This document shows positions 36,739 through 48,800 of a stretch of 64,000 nucleotides of DNA, piece by piece (within the stretch, counting starts at the first letter, position 1; each line of letters opens with the position of its first letter). This DNA is from Phlebiopsis flavidoalba. Taxonomy: Eukaryota; Basidiomycota; Agaricomycetes; Polyporales; Phanerochaetaceae. The stretch lies in the NCBI GenBank assembly GCA_035772785.1, contig JAOCPU010000003.1:620001-684000 (forward strand). The letters are read 5' to 3'. The position numbers and the translations under genes were made by a program. Under the pieces are notes generated by a model. It saw only the letters and a program-made list of their open reading frames with translations, was not told where the DNA came from and ran no database searches.

Positions 36739-37503
36739 ATGTCAAGCCAGCCAAACGCAATGAAGTTCCTGCATCCCAACACATCGCTCCCCTCCGATCC
36801 AATTTGGCTCTCAAGCCGCACCAGCAAGACAGATCTTCTCGCTCTCGGAGAGGTCGAGAAGGTCAGTACTTCGGCACACACCCTATTCTAACACCATCTC
36901 ACCCAGGCTCAACGGCTAGGATTATTAGTCAGCTGCTATCCCTTGCTGCCTCTTCGATCTCGTTGTTAACGCTTCCCCAAACCCGACGGCCGGAAGACGG
37001 CCTGCCTCAGGGAGGAGAGCGTCGGAGCAGTTTGTGCTAGAAGTGAGCGAGTACTTCAAGCTCCTAGACGTACGCGACCTTTTCTGCTCTACTTTCTGAA
37101 GTGGTATGTGTACGCTCATTCATCGTGTAGGGTATCAATGAAGCCATAAGATCATCACTCGCACACACACATCCGCCAGTCTCGCATAGCTCCCTCTGCC
37201 ATTCAACGCCCCTTGGCCACCGGGGTTCGTTCCCCCCCGTCCCTCGGAGTTGGTCTGCCAACCCGCGACAAACGCCTCCGTTGAAGGAGGGCGGGCGGGG
37301 ACTACAAGAAGAGAGAGTGGAAGAGATGCTTGGGTAGGGATCCTTGACGCGTTGACGAGGCTCAAGAAGCAGAGGGGTATGGAGCGCGAACGGGAAGAGG
37401 GTGGGCTCCCAGCTCGACTGCTGGCTAAGTCTTCTGAGGTTAATCTCGAGCAGATGCATTGCGCTGTTGTTGTACACAACGGCCGTAAAGTGACCAGGGG
37501 TAC
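36739..37503 (+). CDS. MED11: Mediator complex subunit 11 (probable)
   Basis: Med11 sits in the Mediator head module. The start at 36739 reads MSSQPNAMKFLHPNTSLPSD, then SSRTSKTDLLALGEVEK, and an intron opens (GTCAGTACT to ACCCAG, 36861-36906). After it come ARIISQLLSLAASSISLLTL, LPQGGERRSEQFVLEVSEYF and KLLD, which fit the Med11 helices. A further intron at about 37104-37135 leads to IRSSLA.IRQSRIAPSAINAP, then GLQEERVER and AWVGILDALTRLKKQRGMER. Frames change near 36915, 37030, 37140 and 37300. The exact stop is unclear: restored frames end at about 37503 or 37540, just short of or touching the TBCA stop. The match rests on remembered basidiomycete Med11 sequences, so it is less secure than its neighbours. 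Confidence 0.65.
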
Positions 37504-37529
37504 CGTTTGTCCGCGCCGTTTGCTACATG

Positions 37530-38062
37530 TTACACGCTAACCTCCTCCAGTACCTCCTTGGCTTTCAACATATCCTCGTGCTCAGCCAAACCCCCGCATC
37601 CTTCTCCGCCTCCAGCTGCAAAGGCACCGGTTACGACACCAGCCACACACCAGAGGACGCGAAAAAAATTGAAACACGACTTACAAGCAGCTGCCTTAAA
37701 TCCTGCACGCATTACCCAGCCGACCCGCCGTGTCGTCTACCATCTTGTGCGACTCCTCGAGCATACGTTTTCTACAGAGACAGCTCAGCACTGCGCGAGG
37801 TAAGGGAGGTAGCACAGTAGCACACACCGCGTTCTTGATGTCCCACTCCTCCGCGCCGTCCGCAACGAACTTGTCGAGCTTGATCGTGTCTGCTGCTCCT
37901 CCTCGAGCACGTACGATCTGTGCTCTTTGAACAATCTGGCCGCGCGCGCGAAGCTTAATGAGCGTTCCGTGGATCTGCAACCTTGAATCTTTGAGAGACG
38001 CACCGTTTGGCCACCCCCGTCTTGATCTTGAGCTGGCGTCTGACGGCTGCTGTGTCGCTCAT
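37530..38062 (-). CDS. TBCA: Tubulin-specific chaperone A
   Basis: TBCA (Rbl2 in yeast) holds free beta-tubulin. The start at 38062 gives MSDTAAVRRQLKIKTGVAKR, followed by a GTGCGT intron. The second exon reads LFKEHRSYVLEEEQQ and, in another frame, IKLDKFVADGAEEWDIKNA. A second intron (GTGTGTGCT to CTGTAG) precedes RMLEESHKMVDDTAGRLGNA. The last exon has LEAEKD and LAEHEDMLKAKEVLEEVSV before the stop at 37530-37532. The helical, charged, small protein of about 110-120 residues is the expected size. It is convergent with MED11, with almost no space between the two. Confidence 0.9.
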
Positions 38063-40529
38063 AGTGTTATGTCAAGAGAATGCGGTTTGATTAGCGGTGG
38101 GTGTGTAGCGCAAAAGCAAGGTGGTGGTGGTACAAGGCCCAGAGTCGTGCAGTCACGACCCGGAGGCCCGGAACCGTCGGCGAACATGACTCTGTGGTGG
38201 CAGAACATCCGCCCCGCTATCGCATCGATGACATCCTACATCTCGCTCGTCGCGGGCGCATACAGTCAAGGCTACCCGAGTGCGCTCATGCCTCTTCAGC
38301 GTTTGAGATAGATCTCCTCATGGATGACTTTTGATTGCGCGTGGAGACTGCCAGACGCGTTCAGGTCGCCCTGTGTGGGGAGTCTCAAGAGAAAGGAGCA
38401 AAAAATCACACAAAAATCACGGCGCCACGGCGGGTGTAACATACAAGTGTGGTCATTGCGAGTCGTGGCGAACAACTACGGCTACATCGAGATCAACCTA
38501 TACATGCAGACTTGTAACCAAAAAAAGGCCACGGTACTCGCGGTTCGTGCGATCATCCCGATGACAGAGGGGCGGCGGGGGCGAGTACGTCTATATTATA
38601 GTCTCCCCGAGTTGTGGGGCAGCTCCAGGAGCGAAGCCGCGCTACTGCGATGCATTGGCATGGTGTGCGTGAGTCCATGAGGAATAGTGCTCGTGGTGTA
38701 CAGACAACAACAAAACAAAAAAAAACAGCATTGTGCGAGAAAGAAAGACGAGACGACCGGGGGACAGACAGCGAGGCGCGAGGAGAAGGACAGTCCAGGG
38801 CTCTATCCTCCGCGCCCGTGAGGGGAAAGAAGACACCCGCTCGCGGGGGTCTCGGAGCAGTCAGACGGAACCGCCGCAAGGGCGGTCGCCCCGCCACCTC
38901 GCCATCGCGGCAGGCCGCCGCGCCATGCAACAGACGGCGGGCCCGCAAGCGGGCGCTGGCGTCGTGCGGCGGCGGCGCGCACAAAACCCAGACGTTCGAA
39001 CCGACCATCCCCCCTCCCCCCCCCTCCCCTCCCCCCCCCGGCGGCGAACTCGAGCGGTTGCCCTGCGTGCTGCCGCGGGGGTCCGGCGGGGGGTCTCCCG
39101 CACGCGGGCGTGGGATGGCAACGCGCGCTGCGGGGGCCGCGGAGTACATGGGGGGCAGGAGAAGGGCGCGCGAAGCGCGGGCGGTGCGGGACGGCGGAGG
39201 AGTACGGGCCTGGCTGGGGCTGTGAGGGGCGGGCGCGTGGGCAGGGTGTCGACGAGAGACGGGAGGTATTTCAGGGGCCGGCGGGGGGTAGAAGCCCGGG
39301 TCTTTTCCTGGCGGGGTGGCTGTGCGTGGCTAGGTCCTGGTCGAGCGTCGAAAGGGGGTTGAAGGGGAAGGTGGGGGCTTGCGGACTCGTCGAAGGGAGG
39401 CGCGCCTCATGCCGGGGGATAGCAGCGGGGTGCGAGCCGTGGCGGGTTGCATCAAGGCGCAAGTAGTTTTTTTTCTTTTTCTTTCCTTTTGACACGCTGC
39501 GGCCTTTCCTGGAGTTCCCTTAGTCGCGACCGAGGCTGAGCTGCATTTCCGAGGACCAATTGTATGTGCACATGTGTCTGTCACCACACACACGTGTGTT
39601 AACATGAGTGGGGCATCCACGACGAAGCCCAGCTCTCCGGCCGTCCCCCGGGCGCTGTTGCAATTCGTCAGAGGTTTATCACCCCGTCGCAAGAATGGGC
39701 AAGTAGCCTGCGGGTAACGTGTCGAAGAAGCCTACGCCCGCCAGTGTTATCGGCCCGGCAGCGCCCTCAGCTGCGCAGCGACCGAGGCACTCCGAACCAC
39801 ACCAAAAAACTGGTGTCCGGTTTTCGCCGTTCCGCTGACAGGGCCGCTGGAGGACCCAGGACCCAGGGTGCTCGAAGAACGTGAGGTTTCACCCGCTCGA
39901 ACGAGCGGACAGGACACAATCACACAGCCAAGATCTGGCGTGTGAGGCAAGAAAGTGCCCTGCGCGAGGAGAGGCGGAGTCGCCAGCTCTAGTGCGCCTC
40001 AGTCAAGACCCGCTTCGCTCCGCAGGGTCTGCGTCGGTGGTGTCTGTCGGCGGTCGGCTCGGTCCATGAGACGTGGGGTGTTCGGTCGTCCGCGTGAAAA
40101 TCTTGACGTAGGTTCGCGACTGGCACGGCGCGGCCGTGAGTCTACTTGCAGGTCCCTGGACACGGGCAATGTCGATGCGTCGCTGACGCAATGCGTAGGG
40201 CTTGCTATGCGGGCTGTGAGCGGCTTTGCCGAGGGAGAAAGAAGTCGGACAGTGCATGGATGAAGAAAAGGTCAGACATGAATGCGCGGGATGGATGGAT
40301 GAGCGGGAAGTCGATGCGGGATGTATGGAGGTGGGGATGCGTGCGACGAGCGTATAAAGACAATAAACATCGTGCGATATGGATAGGTGGGAATAGTGGA
40401 TATTGCGGATAATATTGTCCATGAGAGATGCACCACCTGCGCCGGCAGGAATTGACATCCATCGTGAAAAAAATGTCGTCATTTCAATGCGTGAAGTTCC
40501 GTGATCTTCCAGTGCTCGAGACGAGCTTT
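38063..40529. other. GC-rich intergenic region with strong G-quadruplex tract
   Basis: About 2.5 kb without a recognisable gene. From about 38600 the DNA is clearly GC-rich, so long open frames appear in several overlapping frames (Arg/Gly/Pro-rich at 38553-39466). None has family motifs. A C-run cluster lies at 39009-39039, and a pyrimidine tract (39464-39490) follows. Plus-strand frames near 38324-38680 (NNYGYIEINLYMQTC) are unassigned. Confidence 0.45.
39009..39039 (-). other. Predicted G-quadruplex on the minus strand
   Basis: The plus strand has C runs of 6, 9, 4 and 9 separated by single T bases at 39015, 39025 and 39030. The minus strand therefore has four G runs with one-base loops, a pattern expected to fold into a very stable quadruplex. 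It lies in GC-rich non-coding DNA, about 950 bases upstream of TBCA. Confidence 0.7.
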
Positions 40530-41631
40530 TCAGCCGACTGCCAACGTCAAGCTTGCGCTTAGAACGCTGACGAAGCTGGGCCTTGCGGGCGGCGGCGACG
40601 GCGGAGGCTGCTGCTGCGTGGCGCTGCTCAGCTCAGCGGTGCCAAGCATCAGAGCCTCGTTGACGCTGCAAACAAAGAGCTTTTAGTGACCGCCCTGGAG
40701 AAACAGGGGCCAAAGTGACTCACTGCCGAAGGCGGCTGTCTCTGCCTTCTGCCTGCTGCAATCGCGCCTGCAACTGCGTCTGGGTGACCTCGAGGTAGCG
40801 GACTGTGGGTCTTCGTCGCGCGGTCGAGGAGCGAGACCTTGCTCGACTTCTGGTTCGACACGGGGAGGGCGTCCTTGAGGCGGCAGGTAGCCGTCGCGGA
40901 GCTCGTCGCGGCGGCGCTGCTCGGACTCGATGCGCTGGCGGCGGATCTCCTCGCGGCGCATGTCGTTTTGGACATGGCGGAGGACGTGGGCGGGTACTCG
41001 TCGATCGACGTCGCTGTCAAAGTCGTCGGAGCCCTTGGATCCGCGCTTCTTGGCCTGGCGCGCCGAGGCGCGCGTGGGGACGCTCGCGATCTGGGGGGGT
41101 TGATAGACGGTGGGAGCGCGGGACGGCTGCGAGCGAGCCGGCCGGTAGAGCGGCGGCGGGGAGACGGCGCCACTGCCGCGTGCGTCCGCGTGGATGGACG
41201 CGACGCTGTCCGAGCTCAATTCGCCGGCGCTCAGGTTGGAGAGGGCGCCAGGTTCAGATCGAGCCCGTGGGCGTGTACGGGCGGCCAGGTGACGATGTGC
41301 CAAAGGATGCGGGGGCCGGGGCTGTAGGTGTGTACTCGGTCATGCCGAGGCCGTTGAAGCTACTCACCGAGCCGTGGGGAGCCGTTTCTGAGGAACTGCA
41401 AAGTCGCACAAGGGCACGCTTAGTGCCTGGAAAGACAAATTTAAGGCGCTATAACGGGCTACTCACGACCAAATCGTAGACACCGCTTGGGCGAACTGGG
41501 GGGGGGGCGCACGGCGGTGGGTACTGCAGATACGAGTCGAGCTCGGAAAGTAAGCTGGGCGTGGCATCAATGAAGGAGGGGACCTTGGTGTGGTTCGAGG
41601 ACGGTGCTCGGTACATGTGGGCGGTCTCCAT
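40530..41631 (-). CDS. bHLH transcription factor (copy 1)
   Basis: The start at 41631 reads METAHMYRAPSSNHTKVPSF, then ATPSLLSELDSYLQYPPP, and an intron begins GTGAGTAGC near 41466. A Ser/Pro/Arg-rich stretch follows (SAGELSSDSVASIHADARGS). The bHLH lies at about 40820-40970: ESEQRRRDELRDGY is the basic region and first helix, and LKDALPVSNQKSSKVSLLDR gives the loop and second helix. A Gln-rich zipper-like helix follows (EVTQTQLQARLQQAEGRDSR). After an intron near 40680 the last exon reads VNEALMLGTAELSSATQQQ and a Pro-rich end, with the stop at 40530-40532. Such factors bind E-box DNA as dimers; the target is unknown. It is paralogous to the gene at 50343-51490, on the same strand. Frame changes occur in and around the basic region. 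Confidence 0.8.
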
Positions 41632-44426
41632 GTCGTGCGAGAGGGGAGTTAGCAGAGGTATGCAGAGTGGGAGAGCAATGGTGGAAAACAGACGTGAAGG
41701 GCGGGCGGACTATCACAGATTATATCTGACGCTTCGAGAGGAGGTGTGAAACGTTGACGAGGGCGTGGCAAGCTGAGTGGCGGGGAATTTAAGTCGGACA
41801 AAGGACAAGAAAGGGAGTGAGGCGGGCACCGAAAACACGTTCGCCAGGACGAAAGCGTACGTACAAACGATGTGCGGCGAGGACAAGTGTTGCCTCTGGC
41901 AGACAATAAGTGTTGCCAGGGGACAAGTGGCGGAGGCGAACGGCTTGAGGAGAAGGGGGGGATGGGGGATTGGGGCAAGGACAATTCCGGAGACTATATA
42001 GAGGTTCGAGCGAGATCGATGGCGACCCGGGAAGCCGCAGGAGAGGAGCCATGAGTGTGGGCCAAATGGGGGCGAGATACCTGGCCGAATGGACGGCCAA
42101 ATCAGCCCAGAGTGGGCCGGAATTGACGTGGGATTGTGCGAAATTATGTGTGGGATTGGGCTCCGCCAAAGTTCGATGATGGCTCCCTGCCTCGGGTGCC
42201 ACTCTGTGCCGTCGTCCCAAAGGGCTCTGTCGCGGCTCTGTGGCAGCCCCGGACTTGTCTCGCGCGTGGAGGGCGGATGTCCAGCGCAAGATATTCAGGG
42301 AGAAATGATGGCCCATCACGCGAGAGGAGACCTGCTTTCCGCCTCTTCACGCGCGAAAATACATCTCCGCGAAGGTGAGTGACAAGCTATTGCTGCGCAC
42401 CATGACCGGCCTCGCCAGGGATCCTTCGCCAGGGCCCAGTTGGTTCCGAGCGAGCAGCCCGGGATTCGTAAGAGCCGTTCCAAATTTTACCTCTGCTCGT
42501 GGGCGGTTGAGCGTAATGGTGGAAGAGAAGCCCGCACATTCGCTGCATCACTGCGCTAGCTCTCCGGGCGTCTCCCCCGACCTGTTCTTGTTCTCGACCT
42601 CACCGCCACCGCCCGCGCGCGCCAAGGCCTCCTCGCCACGCTGCCCGCCGCTCGTCTGCTAGCCTGCCGTTGTCCTCTAGTCTCGCGTCCGTGCGCGCGT
42701 CTGCGCACATGTGGCCTGATGGGCACCACCCCAGCCCATATCAGTTACTGGGAGACCAGCATTTTAACATTAACACCCTCATTAACCGCCTCAGGTCGCG
42801 CCACGCCTCTCCACTAGTCCCACACCCCAAGATACGGGTGGATCTGCAGCTTTCCCATAGACGTTTCCGAGTACCTTCTCCCGGAGAGGCTGCACATTGT
42901 CCTTGGACTTATGAAAGCCTATCCCTTCTTTCCGCTCAGAACGTCCTTCCGAGCTCCCCATCACGCAGCCACAGCCTGCCTGCCCAGTAAGCGAGCTCGC
43001 TGTCGCACTAGCGGTATATTTTTCGCCTCTTGTCTGAGCGCGGCGAGCCAGCTTACGCGCGCACAGTACACTACACAGAACAGACCCCGGACGCGTAAGT
43101 GCTCTCGCGAACGCTGCCTTTGTCTGGCGGGACACAGAGCCATCGATGGGGTTATCTGCGATCCATCAGAGACGATATTATTATGGCGTCCTGGGTCCGG
43201 CTGCCCGAGGTCGCTCGCGGACGGGGGCACCGGGGGGCACAGCTGCACATCCGCAGCAGCCCAGCCACCCAGGGCGAAACGTCATTTCTCCCTCCCAATC
43301 CGGACACCGGCAGACGCGTTCTGGGACGCTGCCCTCCGTGCGCGTGCGCGGCGCGCCAGACCGCCCGCTAGCCCATCGTAGGACGCACCCCCGCCCATCG
43401 TGCCCAATCTGCCAGTTTGCAGTCACTGTCCCGACGGGGCCTGTTGCGCTCGCCGCGCGCCCCAGCAGCAGCCGGCGGGCGGGCAAGCGCACGGCCCGCC
43501 TCGTGGCTCCCCAGGGCCGCCCCATTTCCATCTCCATCCCATCCCATCATCCCAGCCCTTCCCTGGCGCAGCGCGGTTTTTCATTTCGCCTTCTCCCCGA
43601 CCGGCGCGCACCAGTCCCTGTCGCACCCTCTCATGTCATCCGACGTCTCCAGCACGCGCCGCCCTCGATCGCCGGGCACGGCCCCATTAATTATTCCTCC
43701 TTGTCCTCGTCCTCGTCCTCGATCCCTCTTTCGCTCGCGCTCTGGTCCGATCAGACGCAGCCCTGCACGCCCCGTGAGAGCTGCAGCGTTCCTGTGTACC
43801 GCTCTACATTCCTTCGGTGGCGCAGGCGGTTTATGCACGAAATTTCCTAATGGCTGCATCTTCCCCGTTCGATGTCCGACGTCAGAGGGCCAACTTTGCA
43901 GAGCAGGGCCTCTCGTAACTCCGGCGTCATATGGTACAGCTCGCTTGCACCGAGAGAAGGAATATCAGCACACGCAGTCGTTGATGCCGTTAGCATGTAG
44001 CTCATTGACGCCCGCATCAGGAATCCCAAAGTAGTGCTCAAATTGAGAACAAGCAGTCGTGAGAGGTCGTTACAGTTAGCGAGATAAGTTAGTCCGCGAA
44101 GACTAGTCGTAAGGTGATTGTCGTGACGGTCATGAAAATCGTTAGCGCGTTCGTTAGAAAAAGAGTTCAAGACTGGGAACACCGGAGCAGGAGGCGGCGG
44201 GAATCCGAGAAAAGAACGGGGAGACGAGGCATGCGGGGCACTGGGACGCTTGAGACGGGGGTGGATGGTCGTGTGTGCGGGGGCGACTCCTCCTCGACAT
44301 TTAGGCATAGTATCCTGCAGAGATGAAGGGTGCATCAGCAAACACTGCGCGTCCAGAACAGGGGGGAGTACAAGGACGGGGCGCTGGAGGCTCTGGCAGA
44401 ACGGTGCGACGCGACAGGCGAAACAT
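41632..44426. other. GC-rich region upstream of bHLH copy 1
   Basis: About 2.8 kb of GC-rich DNA with overlapping Pro/Arg/Ser-rich frames on both strands (strongest at 43146-44034 plus and 43847-44449 minus). None matches a family I know, and no frame continues into a neighbour. A long 5' leader and promoter of the bHLH gene is the simplest reading; an unrecognised gene cannot be excluded. Confidence 0.35.
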
Positions 44427-45870
44427 TTATCCACACGCACCTCCAGCAAACGGGCCTTTCATGCCCTGGTAATGCTCGAGCCGCTTCTGGTACATAGCCA
44501 CGGACCATGAAGAACAATGTACATCTGTCAACGCAACACCCCAAAAAAAACGCGGTGCACCGTCAGCTTCGCGCCGTTCCACGACTGGGCACCGCGCGGG
44601 GCATGGCGAGCGCATGCCTGCCGCCGCCAAGCTCACTCACCTAGGAAGCCCAGGTCCACGAGAAGCGCGACGATGAACGCGGCGTATAGGTTCGAAAAAG
44701 CCGGTCGTGCAGAAGCCGGATGGGATCGAGCCAGAGTCTGCGCTGGTGTCGGTGGAGGAGGACGGGTCTGTCCACACAGCACGCCCGCCGTTGTCGCAAC
44801 TCCCATTGAATCTTGTCCTTCCTAGAACACAATATTGGGCGTTTGTTAATATGTGATCTCTGGCTGTGTACGCAAAAGCGGAGCATGATGAGGGGCTGGT
44901 CCCAAGGGCCGGCTGCTCACGGAGACTGCCCAGGAAGCAGCCGATGGGCGCCACGCACAGTTGATTGAGCAATATAAGGTCATTTCAGCACTCGCTGCAT
45001 GAAAAACCTTGGACGCTAGGATGGGAAGCGGGATTGGGAGAAAGCGGCCATAGGACCCAAGGCATAACGGCACGATCACACGCACCCGCGTTGCAGCTCA
45101 AACGATCATGAGGATCGCACGGAACGCCGCATATGACTATGACGAACGGCCAGAGGAACTTGACCGCCCGAGTCCAGATGTTTTTTTTTACGACCTCTGT
45201 AGGTCCGACGGTTTAGAGGGTTCCGGCGAGACAGCGCATAGACTCTGGACGCTCACACATTGCCGAACGCGCAAAAAGAGAGATCAGGCAGAGAAGGCCG
45301 ACCGCCATGCCGATTTGCCGCCGTAAATATCCCTGCGAGACGGACGCGCGGTCGGAAGTAAGGCCACTCCTCGGAGGAAAGAGACGCACCATTCCGGGTA
45401 TACAAAGTACAGGAATTGTCCGCCCCATTTGAACAGGAATATGGAGCCAGCGACGCTGTAGAGCTATACATCATAGCGCAGCTGAGCGATTATGAAGTCG
45501 CCGACGGACAATCGGTTCACCATTATGAAGAATGCCCCACACCATGGCACCGACACGCTGCGATCTAAGTCAGCTTCAAGTGACGGCAGATGAGGATATC
45601 TCTTACAAAGGGAAGAGGAGAAGACAGTTATCACACCTGTGCATATGATAGAATGCTATGGTAAAACCCTAATAGACTCGACTACTCACCACATCGTGCA
45701 GCGGATTGGTAAGGGACGGTAGAGATTGTACGCGAAAAACACGGAACACGTCTTCAAATAAGCCAAATAACGATAGTAAAGAGAGCAAATATCTTCGTTC
45801 TGGGTATGTACAATCCTACAGCAAAGCCGCACGACGGGCTGAGGGGGCGACGGTCGACGTCCTGAGGCTG
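44427..45870 (-). CDS. Possible multi-pass membrane protein, family not recognised
   Basis: Minus-strand frames show successive hydrophobic segments separated by intron-like GT..AG stretches (for example GTGAGTAGTC to ATGCACAG, 45690-45640). Readable pieces are ALFTIVIWLI near 45770, VPWCGAFFIMVNRLSVGDF near 45530, LYSVAGSIFLFKWGGQFLYF near 45430, and IGMAVGLLCLISLFA near 45290. KFLWPFVIVICGV is near 45140, and VRVIVPLCLGSYGRFLPIPL near 45060. A loop reads RTRFNGSCDNGGRAVWTDPS near 44790, then LYAAFIVALLVDLGFLG near 44650. The end is MYQKRLEHYQGMKGPF near 44460. The order suggests at least five membrane segments and a Cys-bearing extracellular loop. I could not assign a family, and neither start nor stop is fixed. 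Confidence 0.4.
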
Positions 45871-48800
45871 CGGTCGGTGAGAGCAGCGCTGATGGGATGG
45901 AGCCGGACGCCCGATCTGCTGCTGTCAATGCGGTTCCCACGTGCACGAACTGATGCACATGATCCGGCGCTCCGCACCGACGACGCGCTGCGCGCACCTG
46001 CAGACGCCGGCCGCCGTCCTCGGGGCTATTAGGGCGCCTGCGGGGTCCTGTGGACCGACACGGTGGTTCTGCGCACTGCACAGACACTGATCATGGGCAG
46101 AGGTAACGAGAGCCTGTCAGTCCCGTCCGTGTCACGGGGGACAGACCGCCTGTGCACAGTGCTCAACTGTCGTCCCGGGGCGTATCTCCGCATTGGGAAT
46201 CGTTGCTTTTTGCGCCAAATCCCGAGTCAATCCCCTTGCCTATTTCTTCATAACTACTCGCCACGTAACGAAGTTGGGCACCGGACGAGCCTCTCTCCCC
46301 GCGCGCAATCTCATATGGACCTTGCCACCCCCCCCAACTACATGGACGCTTATATTCCCACAACCACAGAGAACCAATATGTCTCGATACCGACACATGC
46401 CTTCTCCCCCTTACAGCGATATTTGCCATGCACCCCGAAAAAATCGACTCCCTCATCTCTCCAAGGACCCAGTTACGCGTTCGGCACGGACGAGCCTCTC
46501 TCGCCGCGGCCATCGACGCTGAGACGTTTACACCCCCCCCCGCAGACCCGATTGGCACGTATCTCGAGACGGAACTCTGCAAACTTGTGATTGCTTGGCA
46601 CGCGGTCTGAAACTCTGTACTTTAGGGTTCGCACAGGACGCTTGCTGATAAGATCACCCGCACCCCAACGTAAGCGTGTCTATATTCCCGCTGTCGACCT
46701 CCAGCTATGGCCATCGTCCCCCGAGCTCACATTCTGCAGATGCGTTACAGCGAGTTGTTAGAAAACCATAAGGCCGCTTTTTCCGGCATTTGAGCCTTTT
46801 GATATTTGTTTTACATTCGGAGCGTGTGCGGAGCCGCCTGCATCCATATTAGATGAGATAAATCTGGGATCTTCGACGCATCCCAGGCTGACCCTGGCTG
46901 ACTACAGTGCGAGATATACCAAAATATTTGCTAAGACCTATGACGAAGTACATTGAGAGGACCTGTGCAGGGCAATAGTGTGCGCTTTGATGCTGAGTCC
47001 AAGAACAGAGCTGGTTGCTAGGTAGTTAGTGTGCCGCAATGCAGGCGCCGTGTAGGGCCGGGGGAGCGGCAGCAGAGTTCGCACCATCACAGCCCGCTCC
47101 AAGGACAAACAAAGTATCAAAAGGCTCAAATACCGGAAAAAAAGCGGTCTTATGTTCTACAACTCGCTATATAGAGCTTTTTGACTAACGTTTTTTTCCC
47201 CCCCCCCCCCCCAGTGCACTCGGAGTATTTTTCCAGATGATCCTCAGCCGATACACATTCACCTCGGCTCCAATGCTCGCGGGACATAATCAGCCGTGCT
47301 CCCACTCTGACCCTTGCCATGGGTCAAGCTTTTCGGCATACCAAGGCTACACCAAAGCGCTCGCTATAGCGATAAACGTACTTCAGGGTAGTAGGCGAGC
47401 GAATCGCCAGGCCACACGGGCCACTCCTGCCTACCTGGCTAGTCAGCAATAAAGCGTCCGGGGGGACGCGCGATGCGAGACGCGAGACGCGAAGCCAGCA
47501 CGATCGAACCCCCAGCCGAAAACGCGCAAGGAGGTTCTCCCCGGCTCCGTGGCGCGTGGCTGATCAAGTGTGTAGCAGTGTCTTTTTTTTTTAAGCGTGT
47601 CGTAGCGTTGCGCGGGGGCTTCCAGGTCCTGCCGCCACCGCGCCGATTGTGCGACGCGAGGCTGGCTCCGGGCCACGTTGGCTGCCTACTACACCCTGGC
47701 AGGTCGTGCCTGCGGCACCACACCTGGGTTCTCTCTCCCACTTCCGTTCGTGCATGCCGCCTTGTCTCTCGCGCGGCAAGGGCAAAGGTAAATCTATGCT
47801 TGACATTGCATACCCATCGATAGGGACGAGATACGGTCAAACAACGCTAATCGCCACCACACCCAGTGCGCCTCGCTTCTTCCTTCAGAAGGAGAGAGAA
47901 ACGTTATGCTTGACGCGGTTTCGTCCTCGCAGGTCGTCGAGACAGTATTCGATTTTGTACAGGGTCTAAACATCGGTGAGTGCGGCGATGTCACTTGACC
48001 GTGCACTAGCCGAATATATTTATGTGCGAATATCGCAGAGGAATACAAACCGCGAGCGCGTCCTCCGCGCGGGGTAGTGGTAATTCTCGATGGTTATCGC
48101 GCGCGTTCAAATCGTATGTCTCCAACAATAACGACATTCCGAGGCCGTATTTCCAGCGCAGAAGCTTGTTTTTTTGGACCTCCCGAAGACACCCGTAGTC
48201 CAGGCTCGGTGGCGGTCCGACTGACGCGTTTACTTATGTGGTCCCCCCGAACCTAACTCCTTCGTAGAGCGCGGAAAGAGGCACGTCCTTGCGCTCTGGA
48301 ATATTGCATCGCTGTCTTACGCCACACCGTCTGGGGCACCCAGGCGCTTCAATTATACATCCACCGAGGATAGTGGCCGAAATTCTCCCTCCCCATCCCG
48401 TTGAAGAATCTATATGAAGTTACTGATCATCGATATACGTGCGTCTTTGACTCTTCGGCCGTGCTGGCGATGTCGTGTTTATTCATTGACAAGTTCATGA
48501 AGGTACGAAGGCCTCTCTAGGGCGTTTCTGATACCTCCCTACAGATCGTACCCTTGGTGGTCTTCTAGCCCAGGAGGTCATGTCCGACACTGGGTGCTCA
48601 CACCCAAACCAAAAGCAAAACGACCATCACACGCCGGACCGCTCCTCCTTGCCGGGGCTCGAATGTGGTGTATCCCGCCTCCCATCTGTGTTCCTGCCGG
48701 ACCTTTTCTGCCAGGGCTGCTGGGAACCAGAACCGGCCAAAGCTTCGCGGGAGCTTTTCCAGAATCCGCCCGCGTCCGGGACCACTTGGACGTCGTGTTT

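Noticed and set aside
38553..39466. Overlapping frames of 118-209 residues on both strands
   Set aside because: They are Arg/Gly/Pro-rich, overlap each other in different frames and come from GC-rich DNA with few stop codons. No splice signals or motifs.
43146..44034. Plus-strand frames of 205-234 residues
   Set aside because: Low-complexity Ser/Pro/Arg content in GC-rich DNA, two overlapping frames of equal quality, no motif and no continuation.
44427..45870. Assignment of the membrane protein to the chitin-synthase export chaperone or Sho1 families
   Set aside because: The characteristic motifs of those families are absent in all minus-strand frames.
46063..46590. 175-residue plus-strand frame with MDAYIPTTTENQYVSIPT
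   Set aside because: Part of it looks protein-like, but no family, splice signal or neighbouring exon supports it.
47540..47645. tRNA-like start GGCTCCGTGGCGCGTGGCTG with a later CAGGTCCTG
   Set aside because: No anticodon stem or paired acceptor stem can be formed and the T-loop consensus is missing.
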